This document shows positions 20,301-30,933 of a DNA stretch of 64,000 nt, piece by piece. The stretch is from Aplidium turbinatum. Taxonomy: Eukaryota; Chordata; Ascidiacea; Aplousobranchia; Polyclinidae. Both the position numbers and the translations under genes were made by a program. Numbering within the stretch: the stretch's first letter is position 1; each line of letters opens with the position of its first letter. Below the pieces are notes generated by a model. That model saw only the letters and a program-made list of their open reading frames with translations, was not told the DNA's origin and did no database searches. The DNA lies in assembly GCA_918807975.1 (NCBI GenBank), contig OU964928.1:2418001-2482000 (forward strand), in the 5' to 3' direction.

Positions 20301-20435
20301 AATCTCATGGATAGTAAAATTTTGCAACAAAAGTTTAATTATATAGGCTAATGTAAAGAATTTTGTATATATATAACTTACATTCAATTGCCAGTCAAAA
20401 TCTTTCAAATTGCCGGTGGTAAGATGCCATTCCAT
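17357..20435 (-). CDS. COMMD8: COMM-domain protein, COMMD8-like (3 exons)
   Basis: Three minus-strand exons, 20435-20382, 19850-19692 and 17380-17357, join in phase 0 with GTAAGT and GTGAGA donors. The product is MEWHLTTGNLKDFDWQLN, LALSSDKLATLNQALVNVDF, DILTGPEKSTLKSVEMNDGE, LSMLVSAFEKAYQ and ALQQAKN, 78 residues in all. LKDFDWQ-x-x-LALSSDK matches the start of the COMM domain of COMMD8. COMMD proteins form the Commander/CCC complex with CCDC22 and CCDC93, which acts in endosomal recycling of membrane proteins. Human COMMD8 has a helical N-terminal domain before this; here an in-frame stop lies just upstream of the ATG and no acceptor is visible, so the protein may be COMM-only, as in COMMD6. 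Upstream exons cannot be fully excluded. Confidence 0.68.
17590..17850 (-). repeat. SINE copy (tRNA-derived family)
   Basis: Minus-strand copy lying in the COMM gene intron. It keeps the CTTTATTCTTGGGCTGGG end, GTTTCGCATACTTG, GACAGAGTGAAGTTTCC, GTGTCGCTGAATGGA and the B-box complement AGAGTCGAACC. The distal tRNA-like part is diverged. Confidence 0.75.
18009..18744 (+). mobile_element. hAT element, internally deleted (ZBED/SCAND3-like)
   Basis: Termini CAGGGGTTCTTAACC and GGTTAAGAAACACTG are imperfect inverted repeats. Around 18270-18420 the plus strand encodes FDPMQLDAFWCAQLNTFPQL, then EKKALEILVLFATTYPRETG. This resembles the C-terminal FW-x-x-L-x-x-x-YP-x-L ... FPTTYLCE-x-GFS region of SCAND3/ZBED5-type hAT transposases, with stops later on. 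About 740 bp remain, so it is non-autonomous. It lies in the COMM gene intron. Confidence 0.75.
18860..19028 (+). mobile_element. GGTGAGTCCGAT MITE with TTAGGG-like core, copy 1
   Basis: Left end AATGGCCCGTTTCGGTGAGT, right end GGACTCACCGAATAGTAGCA. Inside are a T-rich block, TATCGGGTACCGTAGCCTAA and degenerate telomere-like repeats (TTAGGGTTTGGGG, TTAGGAGTTAGGG). Two further copies lie at 61605-61806 and 63293-63489. Confidence 0.75.
19029..19691. other. COMM gene intron, nothing recognised
   Basis: An 87-codon minus-strand frame at 19249-19512 shows no family motif and has no consistent splice context. I see no terminal repeats. Confidence 0.35.
19692..19850 (-). CDS. COMM gene middle exon
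   Basis: 53 codons, phase 0 at both ends, with acceptor TTTTTGTAG and donor GTGAGA on the minus strand. It encodes LALSSDKLATLNQALVNVDF, DILTGPEKSTLKSVEMNDGE and LSMLVSAFEKAYQ. LALSSDK and the EM-x-x-x-EL-x-x-L end are the core of the COMM domain. Confidence 0.8.
20382..20435 (-). CDS. COMM gene first visible exon
   Basis: 18 codons on the minus strand from ATG (20435-20433) to a GTAAGT donor. It encodes MEWHLTTGNLKDFDWQLN. LKDFDWQ is the conserved entrance to the COMM domain. An in-frame stop lies about nine codons upstream and no AG acceptor is found in between except one inside the exon, so I take the ATG as the start. Confidence 0.65.
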
Positions 20436-21691
20436 AATGAATTGATTATGAGTAAAAATTTAGTGATGTCACCCAAGAACTCTTACCAGACAAGCTTACC
20501 AATGAAATAAATCAAGATAATAACAAACCTAAATAATTAATACAAAATGATTGTAATGATGTAAGCAAACAAAACCAACAACTTAACAAGATCATTTGGA
20601 TTAAGGTTTGTCATAAAACAAAGAAGATGTCACATATTAGAATTGACAGATAATAAAAATTTGGTGAAAAATCAGAAAAAAAATGAAAAGCTGAAAGGAT
20701 GCGATAACCTCAGTAAGCTTGCGGTTGTTTCGATGAGCAATTAAACATATTTTGATAAACTGGTTATAGTTATTGTTTGTTTTTGGTCAGGAAAGTCCAC
20801 AGTGACATCCACAATGCTTGAATAATACTTATCATGAGCTTTGCTTCAGTTCAAATCATTTTTTTTCCAAGCTGAAGGTGTATTTGATAAATGTATTCTC
20901 TGAATCTAGGGTATATAGCAATGGTGTTTGGATCCAAGATGTTTAGGATCCCGATCCAATCTTGTTTTTGCCTTTTGAGATCCGGATCTGGCAATTTGTA
21001 GATATCTAAGATCCGGATCCAAAACAGATCCGGAGTAAATTTTTGCCTGTCATTTGATTCTAAAAGTGTTTCACCACATGACAGATTCACACTTTTGTAA
21101 AAGTAGTTTACAAAATGGATTCAATAAATTCAGTAGCTTAAAGCTTAGGGTGTGGCTATATTTACACTATATAGTGTAATAATAGCCTCAATAGTGTTGC
21201 CAGATAAAGAATTCTACCCTAATTTTAGAAAAGTTTAAAGCTGTTGAAAACAAAAACTTGTATTTTGGAACTTTTTTTTAGTCTTGGGCAAAGATCAAAA
21301 CCCTAATCTTCTTCCTAACTCTGGCCCTTACCTTAACTCTTCCTAACTTTAATCCTAACTTTAGCAACACCCGATTGTAACCATGGCATTAAGTGTGGAA
21401 AAATAGCCACTTCCTGTAAACTTAATGTTCAGACCACTACTGTACAAATGCAATACTGGCTAATCACCTCTTATAGCACTTTTGGTCCCTACATAACAAA
21501 CACCCTGACTTGTCATGTGTTATCTTGAATCTGCATTGAAATGCATAAATGCAAACTAGGCCCACGTGACACATTGACACACTCACTGTGGTTGCTGAAA
21601 TCATCATTCAGTGCATAGCAGAGCAATAACTAATAAATGTAGGCTGTAATAAGCTTAATAATGTATTGTCTATCATCGTTTGTCAAATTAA
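20436..21691. other. Intergenic sequence with GATCCGGATC repeats
   Basis: The upstream region of the COMM gene. Between about 20920 and 21030 the motif GATCCGGATC/GATCCAAG recurs several times in both orientations, as in subterminal parts of hAT-like elements, but no terminal repeats were found. A CCTAACTTTAATCC-type low-complexity block lies at 21300-21380. No further exon is recognised. Confidence 0.35.
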
Positions 21692-21734
21692 TACAGTAGA
21701 ATTCGCCTATAGTGACTTTGGCTATAGGGTCGTC

Positions 21735-22586
21735 ATTCCATGTCAAGTGATCCAGACCATGTAACCCACCCTCTCAGATTTTAATGAAAATTCACACACT
21801 GATAAAACTTTTCTTCCTGATTTCAAACTAATTTTTTTTTAAATCGGTCAACTAAAACAAAAGTTACGGCCACTTAAAGTTGACTGCTTTTTGTGATCGC
21901 TGAAGCGTAAAATCCATTTCGCTTTCACAAATTTAACTATAAGAAGATATTTCTCAGCTCATAAGAAATTGTACTGATTGATATTTTCAGGTATTGTAAG
22001 ACATATATGTACTTCTTAAGCCATATCACTCAAAACTAAAGCTTTTGACCATCACCTTTGACCTTTAACCTCATGTTTATTTGTAGCCCCAATTGTGCTC
22101 AATCATGCGGAACATAATTTTTGATCATAAATAACTCATGGTGCTCACTAGTTACAATCACATGATGCAATGCATCATTTTAAAGGTATTTTCAAGGAGA
22201 ATTGATATCAGAAATAAAATTAATGGCTTATTGAGTATTTCACCTCACAAAGTGAAAACAAAAGCTTGTGTCTGAAAATCAGTACTATTTTTAATTGCAA
22301 GTGTGCTATGCCAAGTTCCCCTGATGATGTTTTGTATATTTATAAGTTAAAATAGGCTCATTAAATATTTAATTGAAGAAGATTGTAGCAAACAATGCAA
22401 AACCACCCTCCACACCTCCAAGACACCCTTTTGAATGCTCCAAGCTCCCAACTTCCCTGGACACAACCACCCTATGGACAAATCCCACAAAAGCGACTAA
22501 GCTTGTGGCTGTGTGGGGAGGCCATGGCTTGACCACTAAACAACTTGGAATAGCTCCTCCTCATCCTGTTTGCATACGCAACAGTT
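21735..22586. other. Interior of nested region, non-coding
   Basis: Begins with GTCATTCCATGTCAAGTGAT, which recalls the end of the element at 23102-23512. No protein motif is found. The 71-codon frame at 22373 has no recognisable domain. Confidence 0.35.
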
Positions 22587-24316
22587 GAGAACATAGCCGT
22601 ACGAGACCAAACCATTTTGGGGGGGCAGAACGTAAATTTGCCCAAATCTGCACGCTTTTATAGAAATTGCCCAAATATAATGTATTATATGCAGTGCATG
22701 ATAACAGTGAAAAACTAACATAACAAGATCACCAGCTAGCTAGAATTTCTTACCAAAGTAATCAAGATTGAACAACTGAATTCATATTGGAATATACCTT
22801 GCTTGTGCACTGCTCGATGCTTCTGCACTTTGGCATGGTAGATAGGAGTAACATTTAGGAGTACCGCATTATATACTTCAGCAGTAGCATTTTAAATGTT
22901 GGTGAAATTAACATGACACAGTTGCATTAACAAACTGAATATTTATTTTCTATTTTGGGGCGCAACTGCATCATTTTAATTTGAGTAGTTTAATAAAAGT
23001 GAACAAAAAAGCTAAGCAACACCACAACACTAACATTACCGTACATTTAACAGGTATAATACAGTATAACATTTTTTTGTTAAATGTTATGGTGTTGCTT
23101 ATGAGTCATTCCATTATAATTCAACAAATTTTGAAGAAATTTTACACCACTACCTCTTAGATTTTCTTCATTTTTACATATTTGGTACATATTTTAGAAT
23201 AATATTCAAAACTGTTGGAATTTTTTTGTTACCTTGTGTCGTTTTGAAGTTATCGTAATTTAAAATTTGACATTTTTGCCACTAGTGGCGCCATTGTGCA
23301 TGGGAATATTTTGGAAAAATGTTCTAAAGTCACCATTTCTTGTCCAATTATGATGAACAAAATGTCTATTCCCATGTTCTCATGGGTGAGGAATTCAATT
23401 ATGCTATTAAAACATCAAAAAAACAATTATATACTTGATATGGTGAACTGTTCACCATTTGTCTAAGAGATGGTGGTGTTCACCATTTGTTGAATTATAA
23501 TGGAATGACTCTTATCTATGTCCGTTTATGGTTGAAAAAGTACTGTAACCTCTCCACCCGAATTGTTTTATAAAAGTATTCACCAGATTTATATAAATTC
23601 ATATTTTGTAGTTGCCCAAATCAAGATGATGCATTTATGAATAGCCTGTTATGAAAAAAATTAAAGACTTTGTAAATTGTGATGCCGAGGCAACTGCATC
23701 ATGCCAATTTGGGCAGTTTTATAAATAGACTATGATCAGATAATTTCATATTTTTTTGTTGCCCGAATCTAAACGATACAGTTATGTAAATGGGAAAAAT
23801 TAATAAATTTGTTCATTTTGGGGAAACTGCCTCACGCTAATTTGGGCAGTTGCATAAACAGACTAATCAGTTTCATCAGATAATGTCATGTTTTCAGCTG
23901 CCCAAATCAACATGATGCATTTGTAAAAATTAATAAAATTAGCTATATATATAGCAAATTTTGTGTTTTAATTTGGGCAGTTTCACAAAAGTATTAGAGA
24001 CATATTTTGGTGGCTGCCCAAATTGCCATGATGCAGTTGGTTAAATGCATTTCGTACTACAGTTTGATCACCATACAATACATTAATACGGGTGTGCCAA
24101 ATGAAAATTTTGCGGCACATTTCTTGCGCAAATAAGAGGCTGTACTTAGTTTGATAGGTAAAAGATATTAATTTGTAGTATATATTTCTTAATTCATGCA
24201 ATTTTGAAGCTTTTCATAAAGCAATTTTTGCCCTAATAATTGCCAGATTTTGCCCGAATTTGCGACGTTTTGAAACAACAGGGGGGGCAGCTGCCCTCCT
24301 GGCTCGTACGGCTATG
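22587..24316. mobile_element. Inverted-repeat element with TTGGGCA array
   Basis: Ends carry CATAGCCGTACGAG on the left and CTCGTACGGCTATG on the right, followed inward by poly-G and GGCAG segments. GTTGAG flanks both sides as a possible TSD. From about 23600 to 24050 a motif GCCCAAATC..ATGATGCA alternates with its inverse ending in TTTGGGCAG. There is no coding capacity. The element at 23102-23512 lies inside it. Confidence 0.6.
23102..23512. mobile_element. MITE with perfect 27-bp inverted ends
   Basis: Starts GAGTCATTCCATTATAATTC and ends with its reverse complement GAATTATAATGGAATGACTC. TTAT flanks both sides. The interior (about 410 bp) is non-coding and contains a second pair of small inverted motifs (CACCATTTGT). 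Confidence 0.8.
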
Positions 24317-24599
24317 GTTGAGTAGAATTCGGCTATAGTGACACTTCGGTTATGGTGACACTTTTTCCGCGGTCCCTTCAGGTGTCACTATAGGCAAATT
24401 CTACTGTATAGGCCTAGTAGCCTACCTTGTAACCCATGCATATTTATCTCTCTAACACTAAACATTTTCAACGCATACCGTACTCTAATAAACATGCAAC
24501 AAGCGAAACAATTGATATTATTATGACTGCTCATCCACATCAATATTGGAACTGGCAGATTCAATCCACAACACTTTTCATTAGGCTGTCATTCATACC

Positions 24600-26882
24600 C
24601 AGTGCTTCCACTTCTGACAATTGATAAATCCTCTTCAATTTCCTTTTTTGTCCTGAAAAATCCCTTTTTTCTCAGTCGGAAATCTTTCAAAATTTCCTTG
24701 ATAGGCGATGTTATTTTTGACGTTATTTAAGTTAAAAAAGGTGCCAATGCAACTTTAAAGTTTTTAATCTCACCTAAGTTACGTTTTAACCTGAAAGAAC
24801 AGAAAATCAGTGAATTGAAGAAGTGGTACGGTTGGCTATTCCAATTGCTACAAACAACAACACCTTGCAGGCAGTAGCATGGCTGATTTAGTTGACAAAC
24901 CCAATCTAATACCATAAATTTGACATATTAATGTCCAGTGGCATTATGGCAGGAAATATAAATAATACACCACACAAGAAGTATCTCAACACATTCACAC
25001 CTGCTGTAGTATAAACACCACATGATTACATCATAGGAGCACAGTAACATTCAGTTAATACTCTTAACACTCAGACTCAGTTATTAAAAACATTAGCCTA
25101 CTAATTGTGAACAGTGAACACTGGCACTGCATATGTAGCCTAAGTGGTGAAAAAAAAGGCAAAATGAGCCAAATTACACTCATTCAGGCTACAGAGGAAC
25201 AATAGTCATTGGAACAGACTGAATAGGTGATAATCTTGATACAAAATTAAATTTCTAAGACTGACTCTGCATCAGCGTTGCCCTTGCTGTTCATGAAATT
25301 TATTACCGACTGGTACTTCAAAAGTATCACCTGAATAAAGGTTGTCATTTTAGTTATTATAAGAAATTACACATATTTCATAACTTTATGAATCAGAACA
25401 TACTGTTGAGTAGGCCTGCTATAGGATGGAATCTGAGCATCATTTTATTTCAATGTCATTAGATTTAGTGTCATTATTTCTTTCGAACATTGCCGAGACC
25501 CCTACAGTGTTTCTTGCCGAATTAAAGTTAGCTTGATGCTTTTCTGTAGCAGCGTACCGAATTAACCCTGTTTTGGTACAGTACACAAAAGTGCCACATA
25601 CTTTGCAATATGGTTTGCTGTCTTTATTCAATATCCAGCCTGAAAACCGCTTGTCAGTTTGCCATCCTTTAACAAATTAATTTTTGTATGCAGTTTTGGT
25701 TTTATTTGATGCACTAACTTTATCAACTCTACATCTTTTTTCTCTGTCTTCATCAGTAACATATTCACAATCATCTGAAGCTGATGAAAGTTCAGGCCTA
25801 GGCCTATTCATGCCTATTGTTTATAGCTCAATATGTCCAAGCAACGTTGTTTTACTAGAATAGTAGGCTACACATATTTTACAATAACATGGTTTACTTC
25901 CTTTGTTCACTGTCCAGCCAAAAAACTGCTTGTCAGTTAGTCGGTTCTGGGACATTTACCACCTGGAGTCCTGGACATCATTTACCAATTACGGTGCCGG
26001 TACCACTCTAATCTTTCCCACCCAGACTCCTAACTTCTCCCTAACACTGAAAATATACAGGTGGTAAATGTCCAGTAACGAATTACCGTATCCAATATCC
26101 ATCCATTAATAAATTTATTTTTTGTGTCTAGTTTGGTTTTCCTTGATGTGCTAACTTGTTCAACTCTATAGGCTAGGCTATCTCTTTTTTCTCCTTGTCA
26201 GTAACATCTTCACAATCATCTGGGACTGATGAAAAACTTTAAGATACTAGGCCTATTCATGATACTGACTCGGTCTGACTTTGTACACTATACATATCCT
26301 ACACACAGCCTAGCTAGCTCTAGTATTATCACGCCATAATAGATTAGCATAGGCTATAACTAACTTTTCTAAACCGAAAAGATACCTCTAGCCTAAGCTT
26401 ATCATGCCACTGTACGTCGAAGCTCACTAAACTTTGTCATTGCTATTCAAATTCAACCGTAAATCAACGGACTACCAAATTTTAACTAAAAGAATTAAAA
26501 CTAACTCGCTAACTGAACTTACGTCTAAACTCCAAGTCTCCAATTCCCAAAATGCCAGAATACAAATCAACCAAGCGAGAAGCGACGGAAAGGCGAGAAT
26601 GGGTGAAAGAAAAGAGAATGAGAGGGTTTCCGGATGGCGAGTGGCGACGGAAACCAGCTGATCATCGTTATTCCAGTCGTTTTTAGAACTTTTGAAAGGG
26701 AATATGAATAAAATTTTCTTTAAAATTGCTAAAAAAAACAAAACCCTTTTTAAGACAAAATTTCCTTGTAAAATTGTTAAAAATCCCTAAAAAATCCTTC
26801 TTTTCTTCAAATCCCTTTTTTATCCTTCGAAGCGTTGAAAAATCCCGATTTCGGGATAAAATCCTTCAAAGTGGAAGCACTG
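24600..26882 (-). mobile_element. hAT element with two BED-type zinc fingers
   Basis: Termini CAGTGCTTCCACTT and AAGTGGAAGCACTG. The TSD is TTCATACC (24592-24599) versus TTCCTACC (26883-26890), 7 of 8 matching. On the minus strand two tandem BED-like zinc fingers can be read: KPYCKVCGTFVYCTKTGLIR with ATEKHQ near 25440-25640, and KGSKPCYCKICVAYYSSKTT near 25850-25925. The flanking non-coding sequence is duplicated with them (unit about 400 bp). No transposase core is seen, so it is a deletion derivative or a gene-duplicating relic. A small MITE lies at 25949-26076. Confidence 0.75.
25949..26076. mobile_element. Short MITE
   Basis: Inverted ends: CTGGGACATTTACCACCTGG on the left and CAGGTGGTAAATGTCCAG on the right. 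It interrupts the second copy of the tandem BED-finger unit of the surrounding hAT element and is therefore younger than that duplication. Confidence 0.65.
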
Positions 26883-27206
26883 TTCCTACCACCGTCATTC
26901 ACCACCGTCATTCTGGCAGAATAATTCTGCGCGATCCGCCTAAAAAAATGATCCGTAAAAATTTGCGCGATAAACAATGCGATGAAAGTAGCAACACTCG
27001 GAAGCTGATAAAATCACTTCTCGTTACCACATCAAAGCAAATCTTATATTTTTTCCATAGGAAAATGAACAGTGAACACAGAAATTTCAATGAAAAAGTC
27101 GGCTTGTCAAAAATAAAGCAAGTGCAACTACGAAAAGTAAAACATAAAATCGTATATTAAGACTGCTATATGTAATTTGGCAAGAAAAGTTAGCAACACA
27201 AAAACG

Positions 27207-28260
27207 TCTATAAAAATATTTTCCCGAAATATTTTTCGGGATTTTATTTTTGAATCGTGTTCAGAATTAAATTTCCTTTCCAGGGGTGGCGATCCCGTGG
27301 TGCGGCAGACGAAGAAAACGCGAGCAGAATGGTTTAAAAATGGGGTAAATATCTTACGTATTTAAAAATAAATAGAGATTTCAACGTTTATAGACGCCTT
27401 CAATCAAGCGTCTATAAAAATACTTTCCCGAAATATTTTTCGGAATTTTATTTTTGAATCGTGTTCAGAATTAAATTTACTTTCCAGGGGTGTCACTCTC
27501 GTGGTGCGGCAGACGAAGGAAACGCAAGCAGAATGGTTTAAAAATGAGGTAAATATCTTACGTAGCCTATTTAAAAATAAATAGAGATTTCAACGTTTAT
27601 ATACGCCTTCAATCAAGCGTTTATAAAAATACTTTCCTGAAATATTTTTTGGAATTTTATTTTTGAATCGTGTTCAGAATTAAATTTCCTTTCCAGGGGT
27701 GTCACTCTCGTGGTGCGGCAGACGAAGGAAACGCGAGCAGAATGGTTTAAAAATGGGGTAAATATCTTACGTAGCCTATTTAAAAATAAATAGAGATTTC
27801 AACGTTTATATACGCCTTCAATCAAGCGTTTATAAAAATACTTTCCTGAAATATTTTTTGGAATTTTATTTTTGAATCGTGTTCAGAATTAAATTTCCTT
27901 TCCAGGGGTGTCACTCTCGTGGTGCGGCAGACGAAGGAAACGCAAGCAGAATGGTTTAAAAATGGGGTAAATATCTTACGTATTTAAAAATAAATAGAGA
28001 TTTCAACGTTTATAGACGCTTTCAATCAAGCGTCTATAAAAATACTTTCCCGAAATATTTTTCGGAATTTTATTTTTGAATCGTGTTCAAAATTAAATTT
28101 CCTTTCCAGGGGTGTCAGTCTCGTGGTGCGGCAGACGAAGGAAACGCGAGCAGAATGGTTTGAAAATGGGATAAATATCTTACGTATTTAAAAATAAATA
28201 GAGATTTCAACGTTTATATACGCCTTCAATCAAGCGTCTATGAAAATACTTTCCCGAAAT
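27207..28260 (+). repeat. Left tandem array, five ~205-bp units
   Basis: Units begin near 27207, 27409, 27612, 27821 and 28030, with a partial unit at 28236. Each contains CGTCTATAAAAATACTTTCC, TGAATCGTGTTCAGAATTAA, TTCCTTTCCAGGGGTG, GTGGTGCGGCAGACGAAG and CAACGTTTATAGACGCCTTC. Differences between units are few. The last partial unit supplies the start codon of the ORF. Confidence 0.9.
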
Positions 28261-30933
28261 TATAAAAATACTTTGCCACAAGTGAAGTTTTATCGAGATT
28301 TATGCCCCATTGATGTAGTTTATTTCGACGCAACTGGAAGTATTGTCAGAAAACAAGAAGGTGAAAAAGACTTTCAAATTTATTCGCTTTTAGTGAGAAG
28401 CCCGTACACCGGGGGTCCAGCGCTCCCGGTGGCAACAAACATCGCAACAACTCATATTTCTGAGAGTATACGGAGTTTTCTGGGAAAATTTTTAATGGAC
28501 ACTGTAAAAATTTGCGGGAAAGTAAAAAAGCCGGCATTGATGATGATTGACGGTTCCATGGCTATGTGGAATGCTGTATTAAGTGCTATGTGCAATGAGA
28601 CAAGGTTAGATTATTACAACAGATGCTGGAGAGTAGTTACAGGCGAGGCAATAACGTACGACTTAGAAAAAACCTTCGTTCACAATTGTTTGAGTCATGC
28701 CATGCGTGCAGTTAAAGTTATGGCAAAAAAACATTACAAACATAAACAACAAAGATTGACTGCAATGCATTGGATTTCGTTGTTATTTGCATGTACAACC
28801 CTGCGTGAACTGGACGAAATAATGGAAAGCATTATTTGGGTAACCAATTGCGAACGAACGTCTTTTCAAGTGGACTATCATTTTAACAGACTGCATCAAG
28901 GCGTTAAACCTTACGAAACTAAATCAAAAGTAACAAATGAATTTGAAGAAACCGATGTAAACGACCTGACTGACCATTTTCATACCAGCATGGGTGAGGA
29001 TCAACAACAAGAATTGAAATCTCCATTTTACTTACGCTACCATAACCGACTTGTCGCTTTTTTAGATTCTAATAACTTTTCGTATCACCTTAACCATTGC
29101 AATTCAAAGCTAAAGCACGAAAATGTTTATATGGACAAAACCTTTTGTTCCCAACTCATTCGAATTGTTTTAAGTCGAATTAGTACAACTTCGCAGCTAA
29201 TTCTGGGAGACTTATCCCGGCATTCGTCTCATCATCAACGCCCAAATGATCAACTCTACTTTCGGTATTCCTCTTGGTTTAAAAATGTTATTTCTTCCGA
29301 ATTAAGAAATATTTCTCGGGAAAACTTAACTCAAGGAATCATTGAGCAGCATTTTTGGGATTTGAAACAAATTTATTTAAAAGGAAAGCGAGTTGTAAGT
29401 ATCGATAATTTTGTGGAACAATATGAAAATGAAATCAGAACTAGTGAAAAAATATACTCTGCACATTATATCCACCAAGGTTACAGAAAACCTCACATTT
29501 CTTCCAAAAACAAAAGCGACCAAACATTGAAAGATCAGTCAAACCATTGCACTAGTCTGGTAGTTTCTAAATTTAGAAAACCAAAAAAACGTCGTTCAAC
29601 TGGGTTTTACACTAACAATGAATCAAAAAAGCATATTCGATACGTCAATGTCATAAGTGAGTCCATGTCCACATCGGTTGTTTATAAAAACACTGCTTTT
29701 GTAACCCCTATGTGTGATGATACACGGATAAATGACTTTTGGACTGCTATAAGAAAAGATTTCGAGTACATGAAGGAATTCTCAACTAAGGTGTGGCACA
29801 GTTTAGCAATAAATCGTAACTGTTTATCTGATACCGCTCTCGTAATAGACAAAAACCACGAAGTGTCTTGGCTAGATTTACTTACGGCGTGTAATAACCC
29901 CTGTAGGAAAATCAAGAGCGAATTGGAAAAGCACTATACAAATCCATCGGCCGTTGGTTGGCTAAGCAAACGTCTGGTAGACGCTTACATTTTGCTAAAA
30001 GTCAATGGACCGAGCAACATTAACGCCATAGGGGTTTTAGACTGCGATTCCACAAGCAAGCTTCTTCAAGGGACACCCGTAAAGTCAATAAAATTTTTCA
30101 AAACGGCTATGATAGAAAACGAGGACAAACTGCGACCCGTCGTTCTTCTTCCTTTCTTGTGCAATGGTCATTTTCGTTTGTTACATTTTTCCATCCAAAA
30201 GGAGTTCTTACATTGCTATGATTCATTTAACAATGGCATGTCCAGTGATGTTTCAAAGTTCTTTCGTGACGGCGTAGATTGTTTATTAAATGTCTTCGTT
30301 GATTACGGGCTATGTAAGGATGATTGTACCGTAGACACTAAACACATTTTGATGCAACCAGACAACAATACTTGTGGAGTGGCCGTTTGCATGACAGCGG
30401 ATATTCTCTGCAACAACAGCGATGAAAAGCTTAACCAAAGAAATTTGGATGTTGATTTTTTCACAACCTATCGACATTGGATGATATATTACATCGTTAC
30501 AAACGCTATCAAAGCTCATCCCGATTTAATGATTCTATCTGGAACTCCTAATAGCAATCTTCCTCCTGGCTTAGTAAATGTAGGTAACTCCTGTTGGTTG
30601 AACGTTGCATTGCAAGCGCTTAAATTTGTAATTATAACATGTGATGTGCCAATATCGTGGCTGGAAAGCGACAAAGGTATTGCAAAACTGGACAGAAATT
30701 TATTTCTAATAATGCATAACCTTATTGTTAACAGAAACGTAGAAGAAAAACTACTTAAAAACACGTTGAATGATTTAAGAAGTAAATTTCCACTGGACTT
30801 GCAACATGACCCTGCCGAGTTTTTTAGCGAATCGTCATTGCCATTGTTATTAGAGCACTCTGATATGACATTGACACTGGAATACGTCACGTATCACCAG
30901 TGTATCGGAAAAGTATTTTTTGTAGACGCTTGA
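28240..30933 (+). CDS. Transposase fused to Ulp1-type and USP-type peptidase domains
   Basis: 897 codons, uninterrupted. Residues 20-170 hold a DDE-like core: VVYFDATGSI (D30), ALMMIDGSMA (D104) and FVHNCLSHAM; GIIEQHFWDLK (E369) is a candidate third acid. Residues about 590-760 look like a C48 (Ulp1/SUMO) peptidase, with H644 (CNGHFRLLHF), D661 (LHCYDSF), Q706 and C712 (QPDNNTCGV). Residues 774-865 show the start of a C19 (USP) domain: GLVNVGNSCWLNVALQAL with C785, and LQHDPAEFF. The USP histidine box is missing because the frame ends in the right array. The first eight or nine codons come from the left array, so an N-terminal DNA-binding domain is also probably missing. The deubiquitinase and SUMO-protease roles are inferred from motifs only. 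Confidence 0.85.
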   Translation: MKILSRNYKNTLPQVKFYRDLCPIDVVYFDATGSIVRKQEGEKDFQIYSLLVRSPYTGGPALPVATNIATTHISESIRSFLGKFLMDTVKICGKVKKPALMMIDGSMAMWNAVLSAMCNETRLDYYNRCWRVVTGEAITYDLEKTFVHNCLSHAMRAVKVMAKKHYKHKQQRLTAMHWISLLFACTTLRELDEIMESIIWVTNCERTSFQVDYHFNRLHQGVKPYETKSKVTNEFEETDVNDLTDHFHTSMGEDQQQELKSPFYLRYHNRLVAFLDSNNFSYHLNHCNSKLKHENVYMDKTFCSQLIRIVLSRISTTSQLILGDLSRHSSHHQRPNDQLYFRYSSWFKNVISSELRNISRENLTQGIIEQHFWDLKQIYLKGKRVVSIDNFVEQYENEIRTSEKIYSAHYIHQGYRKPHISSKNKSDQTLKDQSNHCTSLVVSKFRKPKKRRSTGFYTNNESKKHIRYVNVISESMSTSVVYKNTAFVTPMCDDTRINDFWTAIRKDFEYMKEFSTKVWHSLAINRNCLSDTALVIDKNHEVSWLDLLTACNNPCRKIKSELEKHYTNPSAVGWLSKRLVDAYILLKVNGPSNINAIGVLDCDSTSKLLQGTPVKSIKFFKTAMIENEDKLRPVVLLPFLCNGHFRLLHFSIQKEFLHCYDSFNNGMSSDVSKFFRDGVDCLLNVFVDYGLCKDDCTVDTKHILMQPDNNTCGVAVCMTADILCNNSDEKLNQRNLDVDFFTTYRHWMIYYIVTNAIKAHPDLMILSGTPNSNLPPGLVNVGNSCWLNVALQALKFVIITCDVPISWLESDKGIAKLDRNLFLIMHNLIVNRNVEEKLLKNTLNDLRSKFPLDLQHDPAEFFSESSLPLLLEHSDMTLTLEYVTYHQCIGKVFFVDA

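Larger units (their letters stand above)
21694..24406. mobile_element. Tc1/mariner-like ends enclosing nested elements
   Basis: Left end CAGTAGAATTCGCCTATAGT after TA (21692-21693); right end ACTATAGGCAAATTCTACTG before TA (24407-24408). TA TSDs and this inverted pair are typical of mariner/pogo-type elements. A second left-end-like copy (GTAGAATTCGGCTATAGTGA) at 24317-24340 sits close to the right end. The simplest reading is therefore a short MITE of about 120 bp split by the insertions at 21735-24316. Confidence 0.6.

Noticed and set aside
27207-28260. CRISPR-like direct repeats
   Set aside because: The units are about 205 bp and contiguous, with no unique spacers, inside a eukaryotic transposon.
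28346-30890. Minus-strand frames of 63, 77, 69 and 124 codons
   Set aside because: All are shadows of the 897-codon ORF.
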